IMG/VR virus record: IMGVR_UViG_3300037502_000516
Span: 1 to 41,068 of that record
Length of the DNA: 41,068 nt
Reading direction: 5' to 3' (one strand)
From: a virus
Below the pieces are notes generated by a model. That model saw nothing but the letters and a program-made list of their open reading frames with translations. It made no database searches and was not told where the DNA came from. This document shows positions 22,787-30,579 of this stretch, piece after piece. Position 1 is the stretch's first letter; the number at the start of each line of letters is the position of its first letter. The translations under genes and the position numbers were made by a program.

Positions 22787-22811
22787 AGGGCGCCCGAAGG
22801 CGCCCTTTTTT
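22787..22811 (+). terminator. Terminator of the accessory operon, effective both ways
   Basis: An 8-bp stem (AGGGCGCC/GGCGCCCT, 22787-22794 and 22799-22806) with a CGAA loop is followed by a T-run on plus. On the minus strand it is followed by GATTGTTTTTGAG. It lies between convergent operons and its U-tract overlaps the end of the primase-helicase gene. Confidence 0.9.
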
Positions 22812-25131
22812 ATTTGACGGCGCGCAAGGCGCCACCGCCCGGCGGGCGCTCGCTCAACCTTCGCAATTCCGCCTTGCCTAGTTCGGCCAGATCCGGCGCG
22901 CAGTATAGGTGCCGCTTTGTCGGATGTTCGCGCGAGTGACACATTCCGCAATCGAGCCATCCGCCCTCGGCCAGCGCGTGGAATAACGCGCTCACGGGCA
23001 CCCTCGCGCCAGACGGCGCAAGGGCGCTCAGACGGCCGCAAAGTTCTTGCCAAGGGGCAGACACCACGCCCGAGGAAAATTCGCCTATACGCCCTCTAAT
23101 CAACTCTAGGAGGTAGGATTCGACAGGCGACATACCGGCTTCCGTCATCATCCGTTTGGCCTCGGTTACCATGGGCGTCGCGCCAGGTTCGAACGTCGAC
23201 ACGTCACGGGCGCGCAGCCACCCGGCCACCGCTTCGCGCCCGCCCGCCATATACCACGCCCATAGGGCCGACGATTCCGCCTCGGTCATACGGGGCGCCG
23301 ACGTCCAGATGACGAACCAACGCCGATCGTCACTAGGCAACGCGATCGGGATGCGCTCATTCGAGAATGCGATCACCAGCAAGCGGTTCGCGCTCATGTA
23401 GGGCGCCAAATATTTGCGATTGACGGGCAGCACCTCGGGTGGCGCGGCCAATAGCGGTTTCAATTGATTCTCAAGCGCGCGACGGTCTTTGGCCTCGGCC
23501 TGGCGCAATTCGTTGACCACCAGCACCTCAGACTCGAGCGCATAGCCCCAACTACTTGTAACCTCCTCGTTCCGCACCAGCGCCACGTTCCCCAAATCCT
23601 TGCCACCGATCGCGTACAGGAAAGGGGCGAAAAGCGAATCTTTACCGCAACCCGGCACGCCCGCGAACAAGATACCGTGGTTGACCTTGACGCGCGGATG
23701 CTGAACTTTAAAGGCTAGCACAGTTAGTAAGTGCTCACGTTCTTTCGCGTCAGGCACTAGGCGCTCGACGTGCGCAAGCCACGGCGACACGTCACCAGAT
23801 CGGCCCTCGGGGCGCGCGTCACGCCAGCGGTTTCCGAACGCAAGCCCGTCACGGGCGCAAACGATCGTCTCGCCCGCAGCGTAGGTCAGCCCCGCCAGCA
23901 CGCGAGCGCCCATCGCCTGCCGGTTTTCGTCAAAACTGATAGATGCCTCGACCCGGCGCTTCTTCGCGCCCGTGGCATGCACCGACCAGCACGTCACATG
24001 CCGGTAGAGCGCGTTGAAGGTCTGGCGCGTCAATTCGCGCCGTTCGATCAGGTCGAAGTAACAGTCCCCGTCCGCGACATAAGCGTACCGTTCAAACCAC
24101 TCGGCCCGCTCAAGCCGCCCGGCCTCGCGGCGCTCGACCTCGGCCACCACCGCCGCAGCGGCGTCGGGGTAATCCTCGGTCGGCGTCAGGCGCGACATGA
24201 CCTCGGACATGCGCTGCGTCAGAAGCTCGTCGCGCAGCCCAGGCGTATGCTTAGGGCCGCCCTGCTCTGCGACCCACGCGAGGAAGCGCGCGCTGTCCCA
24301 ATCGCCACAATGGCCGTGATAACAACAGTACGCGCGCGTGAGGCCCAGATAACGGCCTTCGGGGTTCCCGTCGCTGTGGTCCGCGCTGTTCGGGCAGACG
24401 ACCCCAGCCCAGCCCTCGGGGTTCGGGCGCGACAGCACAAGACCCTGCGCCGACAACCACGCGAGCACGTCATCGGCCCCGTCATCCGACAGGCGCACCG
24501 GCCGCACGCCCGCGCTGTCGTCCGGGCCTGGGTCGACCCCGAGAGCGGCGCAAAGGTCTGGCAGGCGGTAGACGCGCTCGGGGTGGAACTCGACCAAACG
24601 CGCTTGAAAGCCGCCCTTGTCCGGCTTCAGGTTGACCGAGCCCGGCAAGCGGAAATTGCGGACAGGATTGATCGCGCCAGGGTCGCTGTAACCGGCTTCC
24701 GCAATCGCGCGAATGGCGGCGCTGTACGCTGCCTTGGTCGGTTGGTCCTCAGGGTCAAAGGCGTAGCCCCACTGATACGATCCGGGCGACGTCTCCATGA
24801 TCCAGGTCGGCGGTACGGGCGACGCCTTGGGCGCCTTGCTGGGCTCGCCCACGTCGTCCAGCACCATCACCAGCACATAATCGACGTTCGCGGCGCTTGC
24901 AGATGGGCGGCCCTGCTCGAACCGATCGATAACGAACGATCCGGTGTTGCCATACCAGGCGCCCTCACGCACCCGTGACAGGTCCGGCAGCATGGCCGGC
25001 CATGACGCCTTGAGCGCGCCGTCGGCGTGGTACTGCAATTCGCCGTTTGCGTCCCTGCGTGGCTTCTGGCGCACGAAAAGCGCTGTCTCACCCTCGGGCG
25101 CCAGATTGATGATAAACTGCTCGAAATTCAT
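22810..25131 (-). CDS. Primase-helicase (RepB-like primase plus D5/SF3-type helicase)
   Basis: A 773-residue protein, last gene of the replication operon. The N-terminal primase-polymerase domain has YVLVMVLDDVGEPSKAP (about 85-100, catalytic Asp pair) and PTWIMETSPGSYQWGYAF (about 108-125), as in RepB/AEP-type phage primases. A Cys/His segment (VVCPNSADHSDGNPEGR, then RAYCCYHGHCGDW) may bind zinc. The C-terminal ATPase has Walker A GILFAGVPGCGKDSLFAPF (about 490-508) and Walker B-like EVLVVNELRQAEAKD. It should prime and unwind at the fork with the family A polymerase. Start: ATG 25131 with GGAGAAGGT just upstream. Confidence 0.85.
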   Translation of the reverse strand: MNFEQFIINLAPEGETALFVRQKPRRDANGELQYHADGALKASWPAMLPDLSRVREGAWYGNTGSFVIDRFEQGRPSASAANVDYVLVMVLDDVGEPSKAPKASPVPPTWIMETSPGSYQWGYAFDPEDQPTKAAYSAAIRAIAEAGYSDPGAINPVRNFRLPGSVNLKPDKGGFQARLVEFHPERVYRLPDLCAALGVDPGPDDSAGVRPVRLSDDGADDVLAWLSAQGLVLSRPNPEGWAGVVCPNSADHSDGNPEGRYLGLTRAYCCYHGHCGDWDSARFLAWVAEQGGPKHTPGLRDELLTQRMSEVMSRLTPTEDYPDAAAAVVAEVERREAGRLERAEWFERYAYVADGDCYFDLIERRELTRQTFNALYRHVTCWSVHATGAKKRRVEASISFDENRQAMGARVLAGLTYAAGETIVCARDGLAFGNRWRDARPEGRSGDVSPWLAHVERLVPDAKEREHLLTVLAFKVQHPRVKVNHGILFAGVPGCGKDSLFAPFLYAIGGKDLGNVALVRNEEVTSSWGYALESEVLVVNELRQAEAKDRRALENQLKPLLAAPPEVLPVNRKYLAPYMSANRLLVIAFSNERIPIALPSDDRRWFVIWTSAPRMTEAESSALWAWYMAGGREAVAGWLRARDVSTFEPGATPMVTEAKRMMTEAGMSPVESYLLELIRGRIGEFSSGVVSAPWQELCGRLSALAPSGARVPVSALFHALAEGGWLDCGMCHSREHPTKRHLYCAPDLAELGKAELRRLSERPPGGGALRAVK

Positions 25132-25148
25132 ACCTTCTCCCGTAGTTC

Positions 25149-25175
25149 ACGCCCGCCTGCCAGCGGGCGTTTTTA
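25149..25175 (+). terminator. Plus-oriented intrinsic terminator inside the minus operon
   Basis: An 8-bp stem (ACGCCCGC/GCGGGCGT, 25149-25156 and 25163-25170) with a CTGCCA loop and TTTTT (25170-25174) faces against the direction of the flanking genes. The T-run overlaps the polymerase stop codon. On the minus strand it is just a hairpin with no U-tract, so it would not stop the operon mRNA. It may block antisense transcription or stabilise the mRNA end. Confidence 0.7.
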
Positions 25176-27086
25176 TTTACTGTAGCGGGTCGTTACCTTG
25201 ACCTCTACAGCGAGCGGCAGACCGACCGCCCAGTCGGGTGGGGTCACCATAATACGCTCAAGCTCGGCTTTGGCCTTCTCAGGTTCAACCGTCTCGATCA
25301 CGATCTCATCGTGCACGTGCGCCACCACGCCGTCACACTGCCGTAGTGCGGCGCGTAGGATGTCATGGGCGCTTGCTTGCGTCACATTCTCGCAGGCGAG
25401 CCCGCCCCACAAGCGCGCACGCGGCCACTCGGTCGCATCAGCCGCCGGCTTCCATGACGCCTTGGCGTAGGTCAGATGCTCGCCCTCGAACTTGGCAAAC
25501 GGGTAGCAAAGCACACGCCCCGAGGGCAGCATGTACCAAAGGTGCTGTTTGTCGTAGACATACGTTATACGACCCGCTGTGAACTCATGGCCGGGGTGAC
25601 GCATCGCGCTCATGTACGCGCGCTCGAGGTCTTGCCAGAACATCACGGCCCACGGGTTCGCCCGGCGCCAGGCGTCGACGATCCGACGCGCTTGCGCCTC
25701 TTCAAACCGCACGCCATAGCCCCGACCCATCGCAGCGAACGCGCCGGTGCTACCGCCGAACCCGAGCGCCAACTCTTGCACCTTGCCGACCTGGCGCTGC
25801 TCGTCGGTGACGTCCAAATATTGGACGCCATAGGTCGCAGCGGCGTTGACCTTGTACGGGTCAAGGCGCTGGCGGAAGATGTCGAGCTTTGCCTCGCCTT
25901 GAGGTGATGCAGACAGCCACGGATTTACCCGGCCCTCGATCGCGCTCCAGTCAGCAACGACGAACGAGTGGTCAGCGACGAGTGCCGGGCGGAGCATTGA
26001 CTTCAGGGCGTCGGTGACCCGCTTTCCGAACCGAGGCACGACAGCGTGGCCTCGAACGAGGGCGTGTCGAAGTTCAGCGGGCTCCTTGGCGCTCTTCCGG
26101 GGGAAGTTGTGGACCTGCGCTCCATATGACGCAGCGCGGCCTGTCGCTGCGCCTCCAGCAAAAACAAATGCGCCTCGTACGCGCTGATCTTCGTCATCAG
26201 CCAACGACGCGAGGCGGCCAAACTTCGCAGTGCTCGACGCCCAGAGGTCGTCGGCGCATTGGATGACCTCGGCAACAGCGGGCGGTACCTCATCAGGGTT
26301 CTCCATCGCAAGCAGGTTCGCTCGCACGGTCTTGTCTATCGAATCTTTGTCTTTCGAGCGCGCCAACTTCCGCGCCTCTGGCCCAAGGCGCTCCAGCACC
26401 CAGGCGCGCATTTTAGGCGACCGCACGGACGTCACCGCGCCCTCGGTGAGCTCGACCACACGCGCTTCGATCTCGACCCGCTCAGCCTCGCTGTAGCGCA
26501 TGGCGGCGTGGCAAAGCTCGACGTCAACCTTTACGCCTCGGTCGTTGATGCGCTCGTTGACGTGGTAGTCGGCAAGCTCTTCGGGCGACAGCTCACGCAA
26601 GCTCTTACTGATCGCGCGCATGGCGCGCACGTCCTGCTTGCAATACTCGAACAGCGCGGCCAAGTCGTCGGCGGTGTGCTTGAACGGTGGCAGGCAGCAC
26701 TTCCTGACCAATGCTGCGCCCTTGTGGTCTTTCTTCATGCTGGCGCCCGCGAACCGACCGACGTCTTCAAGGCGGCCAGGCGCGCAGTTCGACCGCGCTT
26801 GCGCGGCGGTGCAGTAGAACTGTTCGAGCGCGGGCTCCGGCAGGTCAAGATCGGGGCAGAGGACGTACCAGAGAATAAGACGTTCGAATGCCGCATTGTG
26901 CGCGCGGATTTGGTGCGTCAGGATCTCACGCGGAAACGGCTGATCGGGCGTCCAGAGCTCGACCTCGCCGTCGTTGATCGCATAGGCCATGCAGAGCACC
27001 TGCGTCGACGGGTGGCGAGCGTAGTTGTACGGGCCGCGCGCGATCAGGTCACACTCGCTGCGGCTTTCGAAGTCAAGCCAGATCAC
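25173..27086 (-). CDS. DNA polymerase, family A, with 3'-5' exonuclease
   Basis: About 637 residues. Exonuclease motifs: IWLDFESRS (Exo I, near N-terminus), AHNAAFERLIL (Exo II, about 85-95) and YCKQDVRAM (Exo III, about 165-175). Polymerase motifs: VADWSAIEGRVNPWL (A), VQELALGFGGSTGAFAAMG (B region) and VVAHVHDEIVIE (C, with His-Asp-Glu). It is the replicative polymerase. I choose GTG 27086 because GGAG lies 8 bases upstream and GTGA overlaps the methyltransferase stop (27083); an alternative GTG at 27095 lacks a ribosome-binding site. Confidence 0.9.
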   Translation of the reverse strand: MIWLDFESRSECDLIARGPYNYARHPSTQVLCMAYAINDGEVELWTPDQPFPREILTHQIRAHNAAFERLILWYVLCPDLDLPEPALEQFYCTAAQARSNCAPGRLEDVGRFAGASMKKDHKGAALVRKCCLPPFKHTADDLAALFEYCKQDVRAMRAISKSLRELSPEELADYHVNERINDRGVKVDVELCHAAMRYSEAERVEIEARVVELTEGAVTSVRSPKMRAWVLERLGPEARKLARSKDKDSIDKTVRANLLAMENPDEVPPAVAEVIQCADDLWASSTAKFGRLASLADDEDQRVRGAFVFAGGAATGRAASYGAQVHNFPRKSAKEPAELRHALVRGHAVVPRFGKRVTDALKSMLRPALVADHSFVVADWSAIEGRVNPWLSASPQGEAKLDIFRQRLDPYKVNAAATYGVQYLDVTDEQRQVGKVQELALGFGGSTGAFAAMGRGYGVRFEEAQARRIVDAWRRANPWAVMFWQDLERAYMSAMRHPGHEFTAGRITYVYDKQHLWYMLPSGRVLCYPFAKFEGEHLTYAKASWKPAADATEWPRARLWGGLACENVTQASAHDILRAALRQCDGVVAHVHDEIVIETVEPEKAKAELERIMVTPPDWAVGLPLAVEVKVTTRYSK

Positions 27087-27985
27087 GGACGGCACTCCAT
27101 GAAGGCTTCTATGAACGCTTGGGCGACTTGCGGGACGATCGCGTTACCGTAGGCGCGCAAGCGTCCCACTCGGCTGGCAGCCCCATGAGCCAACGGGAAT
27201 GCGCCGGGTTCAACTGGCCGCCACTTTCCATCGCGGCAGTAGAGCCAGTCAGCATCTCGCCAGAAGCCGTTAGTCGCGCTGGCCCTGTTATCGCCGCAAA
27301 ATCTTGCAGCCTCTGTTGAATTTTCGACCCGTCCTGCCGGTACATTTGCAGCGCCGACACAGGATTGCCTATGCGATCGTTCTGAACTGATGGTGTCGGC
27401 CAACCCGTTAGCCACGCCATTCGGCCCAACAACGCATTGATCGGCACGTTGTCGCATTGCGCTCCGTCTTTCCAATCGCGCGTCGTTGGCGTCGGCCACC
27501 CAATACAATCGTTGTCGGATGTGCGGAGCGCCGACGCCCGCCGCGCACAGATCAGCCGTTGCGCTGGCGTAACCCGCTCCTTCCAAGTCAGCTTGTACAA
27601 GGTCGAGCCACTCAAGGCCATCTTTGCTTGCAACTTGCTCGCCAAAGACGATCGAAGGGCGGCGCTCGCGGATGAGTCGGAAGAAATCGGGCCAGAGGTG
27701 CCGTTCATCATCAAATCCGCTTCGTTTGCCCGCAGCGCTGAAGGGTTGGCAAGGGCAGGAGCCGGTCCAGACGGGCTTATCGTCGGGCCATCCTGCGAGG
27801 CGCAAGGCGTGACTCCAGACGCCGATGCCGGCGAAGAAATGACACTGCGCGAAATCTGCGAGGTCCGCAGAATCCACGAGCTGAATAGACCGCTCATCAA
27901 CTTCCCCTTTTGCGATATGACCCGCCGCAATCAGATTGCGCAGCCATTGCGCCGCATAAGGGTCAATCTCGTTGTAATAGACCAT
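27083..27985 (-). CDS. DNA cytosine-5 methyltransferase (Dcm-like)
   Basis: A 300-residue protein. Motif I FFAGIGVWSHALRLAGW (about 50-66), motif IV TGSCPCQPFSAAGKRSGF (about 88-105, catalytic Cys in PCQ), motif VI as FGEQVASKDG (Gln instead of the usual Asn of ENV), motif VIII IRQRLYWVA, and motif X YGNAIVPQVAQAFIEAF. The first 45 residues (YYNEIDPYAAQWLRNLIAAG) are typical of the phage branch. It probably protects phage DNA from host restriction. Middle region (about 170-260) is variable and overlaps a second open frame at 27109-27930. AAGG precedes ATG 27985. Confidence 0.85.
   Translation of the reverse strand: MVYYNEIDPYAAQWLRNLIAAGHIAKGEVDERSIQLVDSADLADFAQCHFFAGIGVWSHALRLAGWPDDKPVWTGSCPCQPFSAAGKRSGFDDERHLWPDFFRLIRERRPSIVFGEQVASKDGLEWLDLVQADLEGAGYASATADLCAAGVGAPHIRQRLYWVADANDARLERRSAMRQRADQCVVGPNGVANGLADTISSERSHRQSCVGAANVPAGRVENSTEAARFCGDNRASATNGFWRDADWLYCRDGKWRPVEPGAFPLAHGAASRVGRLRAYGNAIVPQVAQAFIEAFMECRP
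27109..27930 (-). CDS. Second protein overlapping the methyltransferase in another frame
   Basis: A 273-residue open frame on the same strand, shifted by one base and nested almost fully in the methyltransferase gene. It contains GWPTPTTRDWKDG and GWPTPSV, and ends LNPAHSRWLMGLPAEWDACAPTVTRSSRKSP. I have often seen proteins with W-P-T-P-x-x-R-D and SRWLMGxPPEWDACAP motifs encoded across methyltransferase genes in phage genomes, so this is probably more than a chance frame. Whether it is translated here is uncertain, since I see no strong ribosome-binding site and the Ser/Ala-rich N-terminus may be spurious. Confidence 0.4.
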   Translation of the reverse strand: MRRVISQKGKLMSGLFSSWILRTSQISRSVISSPASASGVTPCASQDGPTISPSGPAPALANPSALRANEADLMMNGTSGPISSDSSASAALRSSLASKLQAKMALSGSTLYKLTWKERVTPAQRLICARRASALRTSDNDCIGWPTPTTRDWKDGAQCDNVPINALLGRMAWLTGWPTPSVQNDRIGNPVSALQMYRQDGSKIQQRLQDFAAITGPARLTASGEMLTGSTAAMESGGQLNPAHSRWLMGLPAEWDACAPTVTRSSRKSPKRS

Positions 27986-27996
27986 TTGACTTTACC

Positions 27997-28116
27997 TTAG
28001 TGTATTGGATGCCCGTCTTTCCGGGCTGTCCGCAGGCTCACGGAGCTGGAGGAGACACTGCGCCCTCCGCGCCTGCTGCCGGTGTTGTCCGTCACCTCCG
28101 GCTGGACGTCGGACAT
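27997..28116 (-). CDS. 39-residue peptide between ssDNA-binding candidate and methyltransferase
   Basis: ATG at 28116 overlaps the previous stop as TGATG, giving translational coupling. The product is MSDVQPEVTDNTGSRRGGRS followed by a Ser-rich stretch and a basic C-terminus, ending 11 bases before the methyltransferase. It may be a real small gene or a coupling leader. No family is recognised. Confidence 0.4.
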   Translation of the reverse strand: MSDVQPEVTDNTGSRRGGRSVSSSSVSLRTARKDGHPIH

Positions 28117-28754
28117 CAGGCGGCGCGGCGACGACGGCGGGGCTGCTCTTCTGCCGCAGCAGCAGGTGCTTCTTCCGCTGCCTCTTCACCATCCATCGAC
28201 ACCCACTCGACGATCTCAAAGACCGGCGTATAGATGCGTCCATACGATTTATGCTGATAGTGATCCTTGCCCAGCGTCACGATCGGCACGGGGCGCTCGG
28301 GATCCTTCTCCACCTGCGCCGCGATCGCCACCGCCAACTGTTGCACGGCGCGCTTGCCGCCGACTGACGTGGTGGTGTAGCGGCACTCAAGGCCCGCGTC
28401 TTCGCCAGTCAGGCACTTCAACATAAGCCCCACCTGCTGCTCCCAGCCCTTCTTCGCGCTTGGGGGCGCGGCGTCAAGCTCAGGCAACGGTTGGGTCACA
28501 GACGACATCTTTTCGGCCAGCACCTCACCGTCGCCCCACGCGATGAAGCCGTGGACAAACGAGAAGGGATTGACCGCCCAGCGGGCGTCGTCTTCAGCCT
28601 CGGTCTGATCTGCACCATAGACCCAATGACCCGTTTTGTCCATTTTGATGATGGCCGACGACATGGGCGCTACGGTTTCCAGCGTGCGCAGGCTGGTGGC
28701 GAGCGTTTGAACAGCGGGAAGACCTGCTTGAGCGAACTTTACGAGATTGGACAT
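28116..28754 (-). CDS. Replication protein, candidate ssDNA-binding protein
   Basis: A 212-residue protein. MSNLVKFAQAGLPAVQTLATSLRTLETVAPMSSAIIKMDKTGHWVYG, then WAVNPFSFVHGFIAWGDGEVLAEKM and VQQLAVAIAAQVEKDP. The C-terminus is acidic then basic (EEAAEEAPAAAAEEQPRRRRRAA). It sits immediately after the DUF2800 nuclease gene, the slot held by DUF2815 SSB-like proteins in other phages. I did not recognise DUF2815 motifs, so the assignment rests on context and on the acidic tail. AAGGAAAAG precedes ATG. Confidence 0.5.
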   Translation of the reverse strand: MSNLVKFAQAGLPAVQTLATSLRTLETVAPMSSAIIKMDKTGHWVYGADQTEAEDDARWAVNPFSFVHGFIAWGDGEVLAEKMSSVTQPLPELDAAPPSAKKGWEQQVGLMLKCLTGEDAGLECRYTTTSVGGKRAVQQLAVAIAAQVEKDPERPVPIVTLGKDHYQHKSYGRIYTPVFEIVEWVSMDGEEAAEEAPAAAAEEQPRRRRRAA

Positions 28755-28763
28755 GACTTTTCC

Positions 28764-29837
28764 TTAGACAAGTTTAGAGAGGGCCGCAGTGAGCTGCTGC
28801 CCGATTAGCACCTTCGCTGGCCGGGGATCGCTCTCCGGTGCGATGGTGTCGCCAGAACTGACAGAAACCGTCAGCCCCTCGGGCAGCTTGAGCTTGTGCG
28901 TCTTCAGCACCTTCTCAACCTGCGCGGGAGACTTCAGGTCCATCAGTTCAGACTCCGCGACGCCAAGGGCAACAATTGCCTCCTTGGCCTCTTGTTCTTT
29001 AGCCCATGATCGCTGGGCGCGCTTCGGTACAAGTTTATACCCCGGCACCTGGCCGCCTTTCTCAAGGACCGCAAGCGCCGCCTTACGCGCGGCGTCGATG
29101 ACCGCCTCGACCCGCTCAGCGTCTTGCAGGATAGCAGCAATCGCCTGTATCGGCAGCGCGTCGAGTTGTGTCTTAACTAGACGGTCGCGTGCGCCGTTCA
29201 TCGCCGGGCAGATGATCTTCGCTGGGCACCACTTGCAGTGCTCGCCCGCGTGGGGCGCGGTGTCGCGCTCGGCAGCGGCAAGGGCCATGCGCAGCTCATG
29301 CTCGAACTCACGCAGACGCGCCTTGTCCGTCACCCAGCGCCGCACGACCGGCGGCTGCACGATGATGAGCTCAACGAACGTCCGGTCACGGAATGCCCAA
29401 TGGTCGCACGACAGCGCGGCAGCGGCGTAGAAGAGCAACTGATAGTTCTCTTCCGCCGTCACTTGGTGCCCGTCGCCGGTCTTCCAATCGAGCACGTACG
29501 CGGTGTCCTTGTCGAGCACGCCAATCATGTCGACAGTGCCGAACACGTCGGGATTCCACAGGTAGTGGACGCGCTTCTCAAGATCGAAGAGCGCCTCGCC
29601 GTGCGGGTCGACTTCGTTGTCGAACAGATCCAGCGCGGCCAGCACCTTCTCGTCGTCGATGTTGCGCGAGTCGATCTTGTCTTCCAACACCGCTTGCAGC
29701 AGCTCGTGCCGGCGTGTGCCTTCGCGCATGTCATCGTTTTCTTCTTGCGCGGGCATTTGCTGCGCCAGTTTGACGCTGGCCGGGCATTTGATGACGCGCT
29801 CGGCGGACGACCCGCCTACGATTTTAGAGTGGCTCAT
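28764..29837 (-). CDS. DUF2800 Cas4-like PD-(D/E)XK exonuclease
   Basis: A 357-residue protein. N-terminal SHSKIVGGSSAERVIKCPASVKL (Cys of a possible Fe-S cluster), then GTVDMIGVLDKDTAYVLDWKTG (about 120-141) with the D...D-x-K nuclease core, and CKWCPAKIICPA (about 200-211), giving the Cys cluster expected for Cas4-like nucleases. It probably resects ends during replication or recombination. Its ATG overlaps the previous stop. It precedes the candidate SSB, as DUF2800 does in many phages. Confidence 0.85.
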   Translation of the reverse strand: MSHSKIVGGSSAERVIKCPASVKLAQQMPAQEENDDMREGTRRHELLQAVLEDKIDSRNIDDEKVLAALDLFDNEVDPHGEALFDLEKRVHYLWNPDVFGTVDMIGVLDKDTAYVLDWKTGDGHQVTAEENYQLLFYAAAALSCDHWAFRDRTFVELIIVQPPVVRRWVTDKARLREFEHELRMALAAAERDTAPHAGEHCKWCPAKIICPAMNGARDRLVKTQLDALPIQAIAAILQDAERVEAVIDAARKAALAVLEKGGQVPGYKLVPKRAQRSWAKEQEAKEAIVALGVAESELMDLKSPAQVEKVLKTHKLKLPEGLTVSVSSGDTIAPESDPRPAKVLIGQQLTAALSKLV

Positions 29838-30064
29838 GGCTGCCCCACGCTAACACGACCGCCAACACCGCGCGACCACAAAAAATCGATGCTCTCAACA
29901 GCGCCCAGCGCCAGCAAATCCGCCGCCGTGTACAACGTCATGTTGTGGCGCGGGTAGCCGGGGCCAACGAAGATATCTTTGTTGCGGTAGTGCGGCACGT
30001 AGGTGATCCCGCGCAACACGTACACCGTTTGCTGGTGCGTCTGCACCTGTCTGTTCTGGTCCAT
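29834..30064 (-). CDS. Small early protein, first gene of replication operon
   Basis: MDQNRQVQTHQQTVYVLRGITYVPHYRNKDIFVGPGYPRHNMTLYTAADLLALGAV..., 76 residues from ATG 30064. A GTG at 30073, six bases after AGGAG, is an equally good start and adds three residues. An in-frame extension to 30118 begins inside the palindromic operator and is less likely. Soluble, no known family. It is coupled to the Cas4-like gene by ATGA. Confidence 0.55.
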   Translation of the reverse strand: MDQNRQVQTHQQTVYVLRGITYVPHYRNKDIFVGPGYPRHNMTLYTAADLLALGAVESIDFLWSRGVGGRVSVGQP

Positions 30065-30088
30065 CACGTTCACTTCAATCTCCTGTAG

Positions 30089-30118
30089 TTGACTAACGGA
30101 AATTGCATGGTATACCAT
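30089..30118. promoter_or_regulatory. Divergent control site with palindrome ATGGTATACCAT
   Basis: TTGACT (30089-30094) followed 16 bases later by TATACC forms a plus promoter whose -10 lies in the perfect 12-bp palindrome ATGGTATACCAT (30107-30118). On the minus strand TTGCAA at 30131-30136, 15 bases away, can use the same TATACC. One protein bound here could switch both early operons. A second -10 candidate, TATAAA, is at 30139-30144. Confidence 0.5.
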
Positions 30119-30448
30119 TGCTTTGAAGTTTGCAACGGTATAAACTTTAAAGCATGCGGGAGATCAAAAATTTTAGAGCGCGACATAGAGAGATACCTGG
30201 TGCGCCGGGTCAAGGAGATCGGCGGCGTGGCCTACAAGTTTGTCTCGCCCTCGAACCGTGGCGTGGCGGACAGGCTGGTGGTGCTGCCGCAAGGCGTGGT
30301 GTGGTTCGTTGAGGTGAAGAAAGAAGGCGGGCGCTTGTCGACCTTGCAGAACATCTTCGCCGCCGAGATGGTGAGGCTGCAACAAAACATTTCAATCGTC
30401 TGGTCCAAGGAGGACGTCGACGATCTTATCAAGGAGATGCAATCGTGA
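30107..30448 (+). CDS. VRR-NUC domain nuclease
   Basis: The domain starts at ERDIERYLVRRVKEIGGVAYKFVSPSNRGVADRLVV and continues VVWFVEVKKEGGRLSTLQ, the VRR-NUC core with E, D (GVADR) and E-V-K. The conventional ATG start at 30107 sits in the promoter palindrome and has no clear ribosome-binding site; 21 extra residues there look unlike the family. ATT at 30170, 7 bases after GGGAG, would begin exactly before the domain and is a plausible rare start. Such small nucleases accompany SNF2 helicases in phage replication modules. Confidence 0.75.
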   Translation: MVYHCFEVCNGINFKACGRSKILERDIERYLVRRVKEIGGVAYKFVSPSNRGVADRLVVLPQGVVWFVEVKKEGGRLSTLQNIFAAEMVRLQQNISIVWSKEDVDDLIKEMQS

Positions 30449-30579
30449 GCTACGAAGAGCAGCGAGCAATTTTGATTCAGTACCTGCAAGTGATGATCGC
30501 ACGATGCGACTGGCACGGCGTCGCGGACGTGGCGATGGACCTGCGCGAGATGGAAGCCGAACAGCGTGGTGCGAAATGA
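30445..30579 (+). CDS. Small hypothetical protein (44 aa), GTG start
   Basis: GTG 30445 overlaps the VRR-NUC stop (GTGA) and encodes MSYEEQRAILIQYLQVMIARCDWHGVADVAMDLREMEAEQ... AAGGAG lies upstream at good spacing. Helical and soluble. The stop overlaps the next gene's ATG. Part of a tightly coupled string of small early genes. Function unknown. Confidence 0.65.
   Translation: MSYEEQRAILIQYLQVMIARCDWHGVADVAMDLREMEAEQRGAK

Noticed and set aside
23770-24978. 402-residue plus-strand open frame opposite the primase-helicase
   Set aside because: It is the antisense of a clearly coding GC-rich gene. Its composition is Arg/His/Val-rich as expected for a mirror frame, with no motif.
26259-27152. 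297-residue plus-strand open frame opposite the DNA polymerase
   Set aside because: It is a mirror frame of the polymerase exonuclease region, with no recognisable domain.
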